Origin: Rutpela maculata
Lineage: Eukaryota > Arthropoda > Insecta > Coleoptera > Cerambycidae
Direction: 5' to 3'
Assembly: GCA_936432065.2 (NCBI GenBank)
Contig: OW386291.2
Location: 12,067,821-12,131,820, forward strand
Length of the DNA: 64,000 bases
Shown here: piece by piece, positions 44,026-55,679 of the stretch
How positions within the stretch are numbered: position 1 is the stretch's first letter
Layout: every line of letters starts with the position of its first letter
The notes under the pieces: model-generated
The model's input: only the letters and a program-made list of their open reading frames with translations
Databases searched by the model: none
What the model was told of the DNA's origin: nothing
Made by a program: the position numbers and the translations under genes

Positions 44026-44714
44026 TTCCGACATGACGTACATTTTTCAACTTCAGATTTGCAAAAAGGGTTATATAGGACACCAGAAATGACTTGTCGG
44101 ATTCTTATCAGCTCTTGCATAACTTCATAAATGATAAGAAAAGAGACGAAATGGTAATTCCTAAAAAATGTTTTTTAATACATAACACGTCCTGTAAAAG
44201 AAACTATGAGTGCTATCCATCTAATTTTTTTATAGTATACACTAAAGACATAAGCGCTTGGATGAGGCTTGATGGCACTGTTTAAATATGTTTAGTTTTT
44301 TGGGAAAAAAATATGAAATCTGTAACTATAAAATATTGTAGTAAGAATTTCAACATACGAGCAAGTACTTCAATTTTAAATTTTTTGTGTATAAACTATA
44401 CTAACAAACATACCCAATATATTGAAAATGTTTTTAAGACAAGAACTAAGTTGATATTGCATATAGTATACGAGTTGTGAATTTTTAAAATGGGTACATG
44501 ATGCGGCGCATGTAATAAAGGCGACAGCTCTCCTAAAATTCATAAAGCGCATGAAAACAGTTTACAGTGGAATTAGCTGGTATGTTTATGTTTACTAGGC
44601 GTATGTACTTATGTATATAGTGTGAAGTTATTTATCTTAACATTTTAACATTATAAAAACTATTTGTGTTTGATTGAAATCGATTGATTATTGTTTGCGG
44701 TTCATATTTATTAT
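44026..44714. other. Diverged sequence between transposase relic and retroposon
   Basis: 44028-44100 resembles the inverse of 46405-46490 (CCTGTTCCGACATGACGTAC, ACTTGTCGGA), so the arms of the outer element may extend further than stated. Otherwise nothing found. Confidence 0.45.
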
Positions 44715-45130
44715 TTACTAGCTATGCCCGCGGTTACGTTCGCGTAGAATTTTGAAATTGACTAAAAAGCTTCTTTATAAACGAAGTTTGAGGTAGAATC
44801 ACCATTCTGGAATATTTCAGAAAACTCACAAATTTTCTGGAATATTCCAGAGTACTCTCGAATTTTCTGGAATATTACAGAAGTTTAATCTTAAAAGTTT
44901 ATGCCGTGCAAATACGCTTATTGTAGAGATCAAGCTGTATCTCCTGTTCTACTAGACCGATTTTCATAAAACTTGGCTTAGTCTAGGCCGATTTCGATGA
45001 AATAAGAACTAAATGTTACTCCAAGCTTAGATGAACCTCATTGGCTCAGTAGTTTCTGCGTGATGCGCGTTCAAACAGACAAGCAGACAGAGAAAAATTC
45101 CAAAATCTGTCTTAATGTATTCCATTACTC
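44715..45130 (+). repeat. Retroposon remnant of the ACTAGCT-GCCCGC type
   Basis: ACTAGCTATGCCCGCGGTTA, CGTTCGCGTAG, ACCGATTTTCATAAAACTTG, CAGTAGTTTCTGCGTGATGC and GCGTTCAAACAGACAAGCAG in this order form a very common arthropod repeat associated with RTE-like retroposons. It includes a triple TTTTCTGGAATATT(A/C)CAG repeat at 44800-44885. Class named from remembered pattern. Confidence 0.55.
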
Positions 45131-46559
45131 ATCTTACATCCCCCACATCAGTTTTTTTGCAAATATTTTCAATGTACATATACGTTCAACTTTGCAAATG
45201 TATTATATGTATACGTTTGAAAATTATTAAAAGGTAAAATAATTTAATAAAAGTGATTTACGCTCCCTCCCACCGATGGAAGACGCTTTTCAACAACATG
45301 TTGCAAATATTACTTTTTTTTAAACAGTGTTGTGAACCGTCATTCAAATTACCTCTTGCACAAAATTTTGGATGCAGAATTGGAAATCAGGAGCTGGTAC
45401 CGATAATGTCGACAAAAAAAAGTTTATTTGAACTTAAATTAAAAAGTGCAACTGTAAAATAAAATGCGACACAAAATGTTCTTGTGAGTGGTATTCAATT
45501 GCGTGCTCGTGTGCTGCTTTTCCTGAAAATTGTTTTAAGGGAAAAAGCAATATGCATCATTTTATAATGATAGTGATTCTGACTAAAATATTAAAATAGT
45601 TATACACAAAAATTAAGTACATAATATACAACATTAATGTTTTATTTAAGATATCTCCTTTTTCTGCTTTCTATTAAATATGCTAAATACCTAAAATAAT
45701 ATTTCTTACTAATGTTTTATTTCTTAAACAATATAAAAACGAGTAGAAGTTGTACTTGGGCATGGCCAATTGCGAATACCTATTTGATTAACATTTTGCT
45801 CGAACACACAATTCACTTTGTATCGATTATTATTTTTTTAAATGAGTGGCCGCAATCGGCAACGCCCGACTACTACTTTCATTCGTTTTGTTGTATTATT
45901 AACATAAAGTAATTCAAATTTGCAATTATATTGAACAATATAGTGCTTTTTACTGTTACACTGTACCAATTATCGTGTAGACTATTTTTATTTTAATGCT
46001 GCATAATTACGCGCCTCAAAAAAAAATCATAAACAAAAAACTATATACGTTATCGACAGGATCTTTTTTAAAAAAACTTTTTTAATATATGGACTATATT
46101 TGGTAAGCAATTGTATATAAGAATTTCATAAATTTAACATAGTTGTCCGCATATCGAAATTTTTAGAACGTAAATATCAACCTTTTGATTTTAATTATTT
46201 TTTTCCAAAAAAAATATCTTTTCAAAAATACCAATAGCTTAGTTAGAATCACGTATATCTTTTGAGTATACATACCAAGAATCAGATCGGTAGGTTACAT
46301 AGTTTTTGTTTTACCGGAGAATAACCATTGTAAAACATAATTTTGTAATTATCAATCCGCCATCTTTTTTGCGATTTCTGAAGTTGCGCAAGAGCGAAAA
46401 TTAATCCGACAAGTGTTTTCTAGTGCCCCAGGTAATGCTCTCTTCATTACTTATATCAACATTTGTACGTCATGTCGGAACAGGTCATCTTGATTTTGGA
46501 GTGCTTGGACCCCGGACTAATTGGAAATGCAACAAATGCTGTAAGGAGAAGGTGTCAAA
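45131..46559. other. No supportable gene
   Basis: Short ORFs at 45253, 45712 and 46423 have no domain signals. AT-rich. Confidence 0.45.
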
Positions 46560-47106
46560 ATTACTACGATGTCAATGGAAGACAATTCGAACATTTATTG
46601 TAGTTTAGTTTTTCCTATTTTTGGCAAAATTATTTTATTTTATAAGAAGTGTTGTTGTTGTTAATAGTTTTCCATGGCCTCCTCATAAATATATTAAGTT
46701 TTTCGAAAATTAACCACTTTTTGTAGAGATAAATATGACCCATGGAATATCGTTGGATAACTAATTTAAGTGATCGAATAATGAAATAATTTACAGGGTG
46801 TTCCGTTTAAAGAAACACAAGTTATGTCTATATCTCGAAAACTGCATAATTTTCTTCTTATCAGCAGCGGTATTTACTCAAAAAAGTGCCTCAAGAATGT
46901 GTTACTCGATTTTCGATTCGACACTTGGTAATTGACATATAGAGGCCAAAAATGTCAATTTTCCAAAAACGCTCTGTAGCTCGGTTTTCGAAAAAGCGGT
47001 TTGCGCCAAAATCTCAAAAATCGAGCTCAGGACACTATTTACTGGTTTTTGTCTATCTGCCATAGTTTTAGAGAAAACCTCAAATCCCTCTAATTTGGTC
47101 CACCGT

Positions 47107-48133
47107 GTAGCTAACGAGTGAATTCGGGCACCACATAATTTTTCATTGTAAATTGTCTCCAAGAAGTGATTCGGATTCCACTATAAACTGCAGGCGCCCA
47201 TCTTCTCCACTCAAGATAAATCTAGATCTCCTAGACTTAAGAGGTTCATAGAAGTAAGCTGAAAAACAGTTTTGATATATTTTAAAAACATTTAAAAAAC
47301 TGTATCTGATATTCATCATAAAGTTACCTTAACAAAATCTCATGTTGATGAATCGCTGATTGGCATCGTTTAACCAGATTGTTTACTGTTTTATAATTAA
47401 TTTTTTTTAGGTTGCTACATTTTTCAAGGTTTTTTTAATAATTGGTAAATTTATATTTCGGTAATATTGCGTAAATCATTAGTATAATGGTTTCGAAATT
47501 AATACTCTGATTTTGTCGAAATAATTAAAAAATATGAGCCACTTTTAAACACAATTTCTTAACAACTTCTATAACATATTCTGACGTTATTTATGTCTTA
47601 TAAACAAGCTCAGAAATGTATTTATTACAAGCTTTTATTTAACTTGCGTTATATGTATGGATGAATGTATGGATGGATGATTAGTTTAAATCTTGTGTTT
47701 TGTTCAAATCTTGCAAGTCAATTTTGAACCACTTAACGGCGTCCAATTGAGCTGAAATTTTGCATACACGTATAGTTCTGGTGACAATACAATAATATGG
47801 TACCAAAAAGTGTATTTTTTAGTTTTAACAGTATAATTTTTAGTTTGGTTAAAATATAGTCATTGCAAAGTTTATTCATCCAGACGTTGTATTCTAAGAA
47901 ATGGCGAAGGATCAGGTTTTAATTACGGACCCGTGCAGCGAAGGATCGGGATTTTAAGTGTGAATATAAAATAAAATAATTAACGCGTAACTAAAAATTT
48001 TAAAATAACATTTAATGTAATTAAATTCAAGTTTTTGTTATTATCTAGGTGTACTAAAAAGAAAAAATAAAATTAATTGTTTTAAAAGCTTGTCGCATGA
48101 ATAGGAAAAAATATGACAATCTTTTAAAACAGT
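47107..48133. other. Intergenic, nothing firm
   Basis: At 47720-47790 AATTGAGCTGAAATTTTGCA resembles the generic insect repeat wording seen in several non-autonomous elements. Not classified. Confidence 0.4.
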
Positions 48134-48136
48134 TAA

Positions 48137-48555
48137 GAGGCCATCCATAAATGACGTCACGCCAATTTTTGAGATTTTAGCCCCCCCCCCCATTGTCACC
48201 CATTACGTCACGCTTATGGAGACCCCCCCTTATGTTTTTTTCGATTCCGTTATTTATTATTCACGATATTTTTCGCCTTGTGGTGGGGAGGTGCTAGTAA
48301 AAATCCAAAAAAATAATTTTCCTGCCTCATGGGGAGGGTGCTAGTAGAAGTCCAAAAAAAATTTTTTTCCGACTCATGGGGGGGGGGGTGCTAGTAGAAA
48401 TCCAAAAAAAAATTACATTATTTTTTCTTTTCTTGATTCGTTCACCATTCGTTACGTCACACTGAGTCAGACCCCCCCTCCCCCTTATCACACTTAGTCA
48501 CATAATTACGGACCCTAGAGCCCCCTAGAGCGTGACGTCATTTACGGATGGCCCC
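48137..48555. mobile_element. Probable PIF/Harbinger-type MITE, 419 bp
   Basis: CCATCCATAAATGACGTCAC at left faces GTGACGTCATTTACGGATGG at right. TAA flanks both ends (48134-48136, 48556-48558), matching the TWA target of PIF/Harbinger elements. The interior has poly-C/poly-G runs and three GTGCTAGTAGAA(A/G)TCCAAA-type repeats (48290-48405). Non-coding. Confidence 0.75.
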
Positions 48556-49381
48556 TAATTTTATTTGTTTTATTTTTTTCATTTTAGTACATCTAAATAA
48601 TAATAAAAGCTTGTTTTTAAAAGGCTTTTTTACATTTAATTACTCTGTAAGAACACTTTGATACCTGAAAGATTATTGGGATAAAATTATTATTTATGAT
48701 ATTTTGGAATCACTACTTCTATGCGAGTTTCTTACAATGAACACGATGTAAACGAAAACCTCCATCGACGATGATGACTTTTTGGTTTTCCATATTTCTA
48801 CATAAATAATAATAAAAGCTTTTTTTTAAAAGGCTTTTTTACATTTAATTACCCTGTAAGAACACTTTGACACCTGGAAGATTATTTGGATAAAATTATT
48901 ATTTATGATATTTTGGAATCACTACTTCTACATTCAGTTTTCCTATGCGAGTCTCTTACAATGAACACGATGTAAACGAAAACCTCCATCAACGATGATG
49001 ACTTTTTGGTTTTCCATATTTCTACATAAATAATAATAAAAGCTTGTTTTTAAAAGGCTTTTTTACATTTAATTACTCTGTAAGAACACTTTGACACCTG
49101 AAAGATTATTGGGATAAAATTATTTTTTATGATATTTTGGAATCACTACTTCTACATCCAGTTTTCCTATGCGAGTCTCTTACAATAAACACGATGTAAA
49201 CGAAAACCTCCATCGACGATGATGACTTTTTGGTTTTCCATATTTCTACATAAATAATAATAAAAGCTTGTTTTTAAAAGGCTTTTTTACATTTAATTAC
49301 TCTGTAAGAACACTTTGACACCTGGAAGATTATTGGGATAAAATTATTATTTATGATATTTTGGAATCACTACTTCTATGG

Positions 49382-50621
49382 TTAATAAAAACTATTTAAA
49401 AGATAAATTATATAATGTGGGTTTCCGTGGAGTTCCTCAGGCTAGGTCCATTTCTTTTTTTACTTTATGTAAATGATTTACCAAATTATATAAAAAGTGG
49501 GCATGTAACGATGTTCGCAGATGACACCACACATAACTGTATCTGCCGACAGCCCTGAAGAGGTAGAACGGCTAGTTCATACTGTTATGGAATAATTAGG
49601 TATGTGGTGTCAAAGGAATAGACTCATCTTAAATGAGAGAAAAACTGTTTGTTTGAATTTTGGTTTACAGAGGCGGCTACCATCTACAATAATTTATGAC
49701 CATCTGACTTTATCAGAATTAGGTAAACTGCTGGGAACTAGTCTGGATGTAAAATTATCATTTGACGTGCACATTGACTCTGTATGCAAAAAGTTAAATA
49801 AAGCTTATTTTGCTATTCTCCAGTTAAAAGATGTACTGGATGAAAAGGAATTACTACAAACATATTATGCATTGGCATACCTCCACATTTCTTATAATAT
49901 AATTTGCTGGGAAATGCTAAGGACAGAGAGAGAGTATTTATAGCTCAGAAAAGAATTATTAGGTTAATATATAACTTACAACCTCGCGAAACATGTCGCA
50001 ATATATTCAAAAATAAAGATATTCTTACAACACCCTGTATATACATATTAAAATGTTTATGCTTTACTAAGAAAAATATAAAGATTTTCGATATGATACG
50101 AGACACGGCCAATTACTGTCGATTCCTAAACATACCACTGCGAGATATGAATATTCTCCATATTATAACTGTATACGGTTATACAATGTGCTGCCAAATG
50201 AAATTAGAAATATTGCAAATTATTATAAATTTAAAAATAAAATAAAACAATTATTAATTTCTAATTCATTCTGATATAAAAGACTTTACATATTCAAATT
50301 TATTAAACCTGTGATAAATTATGTTTAGTTTTTAATTTTACTATTTTAGTGATGGATGTGTTTAGTTGTTAGTATTATTCTTTTATCCAGTCATTTTATA
50401 TATTGTCTATTTGTTTTTATTATGTTAGTAATAGATTGTGCTACAGATAGATATAGGTTGCTGTTTATATTTACATATATATGTTCACACATGCATTTCT
50501 CTTCTTGGTTTTGTTTTGTTTTTATATATTTCAACTACGATTTTGTAATTTTTGACTTACCTTATATACATTTGTATCTTAAATGGTCAATAAACATTCT
50601 ATTCTATTCTATTCTATTTTA
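49382..50621 (+). mobile_element. 5'-truncated jockey/CR1-like LINE with (ATTCT)n tail
   Basis: Inserted in the 224-bp array (break after ACTACTTCTA, resumption at CATCCAGTTTTCC). Begins inside the RT domain and ends with CAATAAACATTCTATTCTAT, a microsatellite tail. About 1.24 kb; 5' truncation is usual for LINEs. Confidence 0.88.
49430..50245 (+). pseudogene. LINE reverse transcriptase, palm/thumb part
   Basis: LGPFLFLLYVNDLPNYI and VTMFADDTTH (the FADD catalytic motif) open the fragment. After a shift the frame gives MWCQRNRLILNERKTVCLNF, LGTSLDVKLSFDVHIDSVCK, KLNKAYFAILQLKDVLDEKE. A second overlapping frame continues with VFIAQKRIIRLIYNLQPRET and CRNIFKNKDILTTPCIYILK. This is the conserved order of the jockey/CR1-type RT C-terminus. 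Fingers and endonuclease are missing, and at least two frameshifts (near 49560 and 49920) are present. Confidence 0.9.
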
Positions 50622-50974
50622 CATCCAGTTTTCCTATGCGAGTCTCTTACAATGAACACGATGTAAAGGAAAACCTCCATCAACGATGATGACTTTTTGG
50701 TTTTCCATATTTCTACATAAATAATAATAAAAGCTTGTTTTTAAAAGGCTTTTTTACATTTAATTACTCTGTAAGAACACTTTGACACCTGGAAGATTAT
50801 TGGGATAAAATTATCATTTACGACATTTTGGAATCACTACTTCTACATCCAGTTTTTATGCATGTCTTTTACAATGCACACGATGAAAGCGAAAGCCTCC
50901 ATCGACGATGATGATTTTTTGATTTTCCATATTCCTACATGAATAGTTTTAAATATTCTCAGTTGTATTCATCT

Positions 50975-51195
50975 TAAAATATGTTATATAGGCCTTTTAT
51001 CATACATATTTTGAGCTATAATGTGCCAAGGACGTTGATAATACGAAATAATTTTATCACAGTTTCCGAAAGCGTGTTGTTTGGTAATATCCCGACGCCG
51101 AAGGCGGAGGGATATTACCTAAAAGCAACGTGCTTGAGGAAGTTGTGATAAAATTATAAGCTATTTATGAACGTTCGAGGGGCATTCGCATAGAA
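50975..51195. repeat. Imperfect hairpin repeat; relative at 54830-54975
   Basis: TAATTTTATCACAGTTTCCG and GGTAATATCCC pair with GGGATATTACC and a CGGAAAC-like GAGGAAGTTGTGATAAAATTA segment across a 10-bp loop (GACGCCGAAGGCGGA). The copy at 54830-54975 is inverted, without the loop, and shares GAGCTATAAT, TTTATCA-AGTTTCCGAA and CGAGGGGCA. Confidence 0.75.
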
Positions 51196-51281
51196 AATTT
51201 TTCGCAATTTATTTTATTTAATTTTATCTAATTCATAGTTTCTGGTGCCGCAAAAATCCATGAATGTATTCCATGTACTTT

Positions 51282-52850
51282 TTACTTTTAATTAGAAGAT
51301 TAAACGAACTTACCTTAAGTGAAGGTTGATCTTAATTATATGACCGCCTCTTCCGAATAGATCACTGTGTAGTTTACTCTTCTTCCGCTATGTGGCGCCA
51401 CGCAGTTCAAAGCTAGACTAACAAACCCCCGCCCCACACAAGCCCGTGCAATGACAAGTTCATTATTTTCAAAGCAAGAAAACTGTTGCAATTAGAATAG
51501 ATCACGGGCAATGGGGGGAGGGTGTGATCTATTCGGAAGAGGCGGTCATATAATTAAGATCAAACTTCACTTAAGGTAAGTTAGTTTAATCTTTTAATTA
51601 TATTTCCTGCCTCTTCCTCAAGATCACTGTGTAGATGTTCAAAGTAAGCAGAAATGCAACAGTTCAGGGAAAAAAACAACGACTAACATATGAAAACATT
51701 AAGTAATAAGACAAGTTAGTACCAAAATGTGGAGTACAATTCTTGTAAAAATTAAGACAAACAAGGATCTTATTCTTAATATAAAAAATTAATTCTTAAT
51801 ATAACTTTTTTTTAACTTACTTAAAAAGAAAAATAAGTAAGGGACAAAGAATAATTTATTCCAAAATAATGTCTAGAAATGTTTCAAGATTTGCTACAGG
51901 TCTATTATAAAAGTTTATGAAAACATTAGATGAAGCAGACCATTCCTGCTGTATTTCTTATTATATCAATATTCGCACCTTTTCTAGTTGCCGCTGATAT
52001 AACGACATGTCTGGTACTATGGACTGTGAATATTGATGTCAATTCCATTTTTTTTTTTTTTTTGTAAAACTAAACGAGTTCAACGACTAATAGACTGAGA
52101 TTTTGCTGCACTTTAGGGCTTTTGGTAGGTAATAAATAGTTTGTAAAGTTTCTTTGATTGCCTCACCTCTTTGGTTCTACATTGGTTCTATTTAAATAAC
52201 GGCAAAGTATACTAGCAGCATTTTGTTTTTCTTTTTTTTTTTTGTGAACAGTAATATTGGCTGAGCAGAACTTGGAGCCGTGGTTTTAATTCTTGCCGGA
52301 ATTTTTATTTCTACTTTAAAATATTTATATTTTCCACTTCTATTAGAGAAAATGTGTACTCTGTGCGCTGTTACAAGCGCCATTAAAAGAGTAGATAACT
52401 TAGTTAAAAGTTCCAAACTAAGTTGTTCATTTGGAAAATACTTCTCTAACTGGTCCAAAAACAATAAGGGGATTACTTTGTATTTAGGTAGAGTTGGATC
52501 TAACGTAAATATTCCTTTAAAAACCCGTTTTATCTGATAATCCGATCCCTTTTTTGTGAAATAATTAAGGCTAGCGCCGAACGAACAGTATTTAGTGAAC
52601 TTTATAACATACCCCTGTAAAAAAGGGCTGATAAAACGTGTAGAATATTATTTATATTTAGTTTAAAATAATTCCAATTTTTTTTTCTAAACGAAAATCC
52701 CACCATAATGAACTTGTCATTGAACGGGCTTGTGTGGGGCGGGGGTTTTTTAGTCTAGATTTGAACTGCGTGACGCCACCTAGCGGAAGAAGAGTAAACT
52801 ACACAGTGATCTTGAGGAAGAGGCGGGAAATATAATTGTATTATATGGCG
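51282..52850 (-). mobile_element. Inverted-repeat element with a tyrosine-recombinase pseudogene
   Basis: 51345-51450 is the inverse of 52690-52812: GAACTTGTCATTG, GGGCTTGTGTGGGGCGGGGG and GGAAGAAGAGTAAACTACAC pair. In addition 51282-51352 pairs with 51518-51597 (TTAATTAT...AAGATTAAAC, CACTTAAGGTAAG, AAGAGGCGGTCATATAATTA), and 51602-51640 pairs with 52803-52840. The terminus thus appears four times in alternating orientation. Cryptons lack TIRs while DIRS-type elements have inverted ends plus an internal complementary region, so a DIRS-like derivative is possible but unproven. Confidence 0.65.
52192..52610 (-). pseudogene. Tyrosine recombinase (phage-integrase-like) fragment
   Basis: From 52610 the minus strand gives LNTVRSALALIISQKRD, resembling the core-binding domain start. 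After a frameshift near 52535 it continues IKRVFKGIFTLDPTLPKY, VIPLLFLDQLEKYF, NEQLSLELLTKLSTLLMALV and TAHRVHIFSN. The Arg in VTAHR occupies the position of the first catalytic Arg of tyrosine recombinases (TG/TA-xRxxE box). KIPARIKTTAPSSAQPILLF follows. The frame then ends in a poly-Lys run. The His-x-x-Arg and Tyr boxes are missing, so it is inactive. I remember this protein type from insect repeats. The reaction would be strand exchange at element ends. Confidence 0.75.
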
Positions 52851-53069
52851 TGTTCTCCTCTATTTTCCTCTATTATTATCGTAATTGTAACATTGTCAAG
52901 AAATAAATTATTAAACTTCCAAACTGGATGACATAAGTGAAAATTACCCTAGGGACCTTATCAGTGTACTGTTGTTCTGATTGGTCGTTTCCGCACACGT
53001 GATTAGAAATAGGAGAATTTAATAGGATTTCTATTTGAGCACAAAATTTTCATTACAACTTCATATTAG
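52851..53069. other. Short unassigned stretch
   Basis: Nothing recognised. Confidence 0.4.
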
Positions 53070-54170
53070 TTATATCTTCGAAACGGTTACTCCTACGAAA
53101 ACAAGTAATAAAATCTTTTATATGACTAAGAGTGACTCCAAAAATAGACCAAAAATCTTCCATTTTCTAGCCCTCGAATTTTGTTTCAAACTAAGTGCTA
53201 AATTATTGTTAATAATGAAAACATCCTGAATACAAAATTTCAAGATGAGGATATGTTTGGTTTTTGAGATATGAGGGATTGAAGTTGAGATATGCGTGAT
53301 GCTATCAAAAAATAGACAGCCCCACAAAAAATGAATACTCATCAGCTATGGCAGAGCAATTAAGATATTCTTAGTACTTTTCGACGTAGAATTTATATCT
53401 AATATCTACGAATCCGTATATCCATTGATTAATTCAGAAGGGTCAAAAAAACCCTATATAGGGATGAAAATGGGGAAAAATTATGCTACTGAGTTATATA
53501 GCTTCCATGAACAGAAATATAGAATAAGTCTATTTGCTGAATGCATGGACGAAGGTGCCGACTAGGGCTTACACAAAGTAATTGAGACACACCCTTAAGA
53601 GGGTGAAAACTACCCCAATGTTATACAATACTGCATAAAAGCTTCAATACTTACCTCATATCTCCAAAACCAAACATATGCTTATCTTGGAATTTTGTAC
53701 TCAGGATGTTCTTATTATTAACAATAATTTAGCACTTAGTTGATTGAATGATTTGGCTGATTTACCAGCGTGCGGTAGGCATTACTACCACTTTTCGTTT
53801 CTTTCGTTTTCTTAACAGCACTGGTCACTAAACTGTATTAGTTGTTTTCAAATATTAATTCTATTTCAACTTTGTTCTTTTGATATGAGGTATCAATTTA
53901 CGCGGAAATTCTTGGGCTACAATTCACCTAAGTTTTATCAAATTTGATGGAGTTTTTCGCGGCAATTTTGCGTTTATAGTGGGAGTGCTTCAGGCACCCA
54001 ACCGTTCGCTTCGAAGGCACAACCGACTATCAGCAACTTAATTAGCACTAAGTCTGAAACAAAATTAGAGGGTTAGAAAATGGACGATTTTTGGGGTCAC
54101 TCTTTTCTAAGCTTTTGATGCCAACTATTTTTTCATAAAGTAAATAGTTTCTCGGAAATATCTTTTTTAC
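53070..54170. mobile_element. Fold-back element interrupted by a SINE-like insertion
   Basis: 53118-53290 is the inverse of 54110-54042 plus 53740-53640: AGAGTGACTCCAAAAATAG, CTAGCCCTCGAATTTTG, AAACTAAGTGCTAAATTATT and CCAAACATAT(G/C)CT(T/C)AT pair across. CAGCCCCACAAAAAATG (53322) and GGGTGAAAACTACC (53600) also occur in the fold-back at 2935-3970, so the two are related. Confidence 0.75.
53741..54041 (-). mobile_element. SINE-like retroposon sharing the LINE 3' end
   Basis: TTAGCACTTAG (53729-53739) and TTAGCACTAAG (54042-54052) flank about 300 bp. The other arm of the fold-back shows the empty site AATTTAGCACTTAGTTTG. On the minus strand it ends GCCTACCGCACGCTGGTAAA then TCAGCC and AATC-like repeats, the same end as the LINE at 29493-31979. 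The 5' part has no clear tRNA A and B boxes. Probably mobilised by that LINE. Confidence 0.8.
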
Positions 54171-54829
54171 TCCCATGCTTCAATTCGTTTATTAGACATT
54201 CCTTACCTGTACTTTAATGAGATTCATTAAGATACAGATTTTCCATTAAGATACAAGTTTATAACCAATAGGAACGCGACAGACAGCAATATTCCGTCAA
54301 CATCAACTATTGCCTTAAACATCTGACATCTAAAATTTATCACTTTTGACAAGTCATTTGTCATGTCATGTTTACCTATAAATTTCAAAAATAAAATGTT
54401 AATTTTCTATTTCATTACGACTGGTCGTAGAAAAAATAGTGTATGCAACTCTATGCAACTCATATTTAATGGCAATTAAGACACTCGCATTCATTTTGCC
54501 ATTCGCCTTCGACTCATGTCATAATTCTCGTACTCGTGCCTTAATAGCTAGAATTGAATGCTCGTTGCATAATATACTATTCTTTACTTCTGATATCTTG
54601 TTTCATTTTCATCTCGACTAATATCTTAAGAATGTTTGACTTTTTATTTAAAATGTTGAAAACATGATTCATACAAAAATTCAGCTGCTTGGAAATTTTA
54701 TTCAGATTGGGCATTTTTAAATCTTTAATTATCAAATTAACACTCATTGTTACTAAGCGACGCTATCATAAATTTGTTGATAATACCCAATAAATAATTT
54801 AGAATTGCAAACAAAAATTTTAACCAAGT
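54171..54829. other. Intergenic, nothing identified
   Basis: AT-rich, only short ORFs. Confidence 0.45.
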
Positions 54830-54975
54830 GCCCCTCGAGCATTGACAAATAACTCAACATTTTCTTATAACTTCTTTCAGTAAGAGAATTTGAGGCTGTT
54901 ACCAAGCAATGTGTCTTCGGAAACTCTGATAAAATATTTCGTAATTGTCAGTGCCCTTAGAATATTATAGCTGAA

Positions 54976-55679
54976 AATGTTCATTGACTTTGTTCAAGTA
55001 ACTGAAGTATACAAAACCGGGCTCAGCGGATATATATTTAAAACAGTATGGCCCTTCAGTAAAATTTCAACAACTGATCCTTGTTTACAAACACAATTTT
55101 TAAATGTCATAAATGAGTATTTGAACGTGAAAACCTTTTAAAGAAATTACCGGAATGAGTTTAGTACTAAACAGCAACATTGAATGATATAATTAAAAAT
55201 TTTCCTGCTATCATTTAATGACAACATAATTTGATAATAAATTATCTAAGGGAAGATATAATCTGTCCATTATATCCCAAATTGTAATATAGAATACACC
55301 TTGTATTAATCAGCTAGTTTAATTGGATCATACCCTGTTGTGTTATATTTATTACATCGTGAAACTAAATAGTAACTGTAATTTTAGCTTGTTAGTATAA
55401 AATACATTTATTTTCTTGTTTATTTTACTCATTTACCTTCAATTTTCAATCATGATATATCAACCAAAAACCATTTACTTAATAAAATACTTTTAACAAA
55501 CATAAATTTCCTGTAATAGCTATCTTAAAACGTCTTTTAAATTTCATACTTTGAAAGGATTATCTACTTTAAGCAGTATAACTCTTCTTAACATTTTTTT
55601 CTGTTCAAAGTGAATTTTTTATACGAAATAGTCTTGAGTTCCGAAGTTACCATATTAATTACTTACGCCCATCCTTCAA
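54976..55679. other. Intergenic, nothing identified
   Basis: AT-rich, no ORF above background and no repeat recognised. Confidence 0.45.

Larger units (their letters stand above)
36801..47106. mobile_element. Outer long-TIR mariner-like element holding three nested insertions
   Basis: Left terminus CAAGGTGGACCAAATTAGA (after TA, about 36799) and right terminus TCTAATTTGGTCCACCGTG (before TA, about 47106) are inverses. The left arm is 36801-37081 + 38308-38488 + 42041-42085. The right arm is 46560-47106. Both are about 510-550 bp once the insertions at 37090-38299 and 38491-42038 are removed. GAATGTGTTACTCGATTTTC, CATGGCCTCCTCA and AATAAATGTTCGAATTGTCT mark pairing. The transposase relic at 43090-44020 lies in the loop. 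Confidence 0.8.
48593..50934. repeat. 224-bp tandem repeat, interrupted by a LINE
   Basis: Units begin CTACATAAATAATAATAAAA at 48798, 49022, 49246 and 50713 (exact 224-bp steps within the first block). The first unit (48593) lacks 19 bp. The unit begun at 49246 breaks off at 49380 and resumes at about 50622 after the LINE. Every unit has GAAAACCTCCATC(G/A)ACGATG and AAAGGCTTTTTTACATTTAA. Units differ at few positions, so homogenisation or expansion was recent. Confidence 0.93.
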
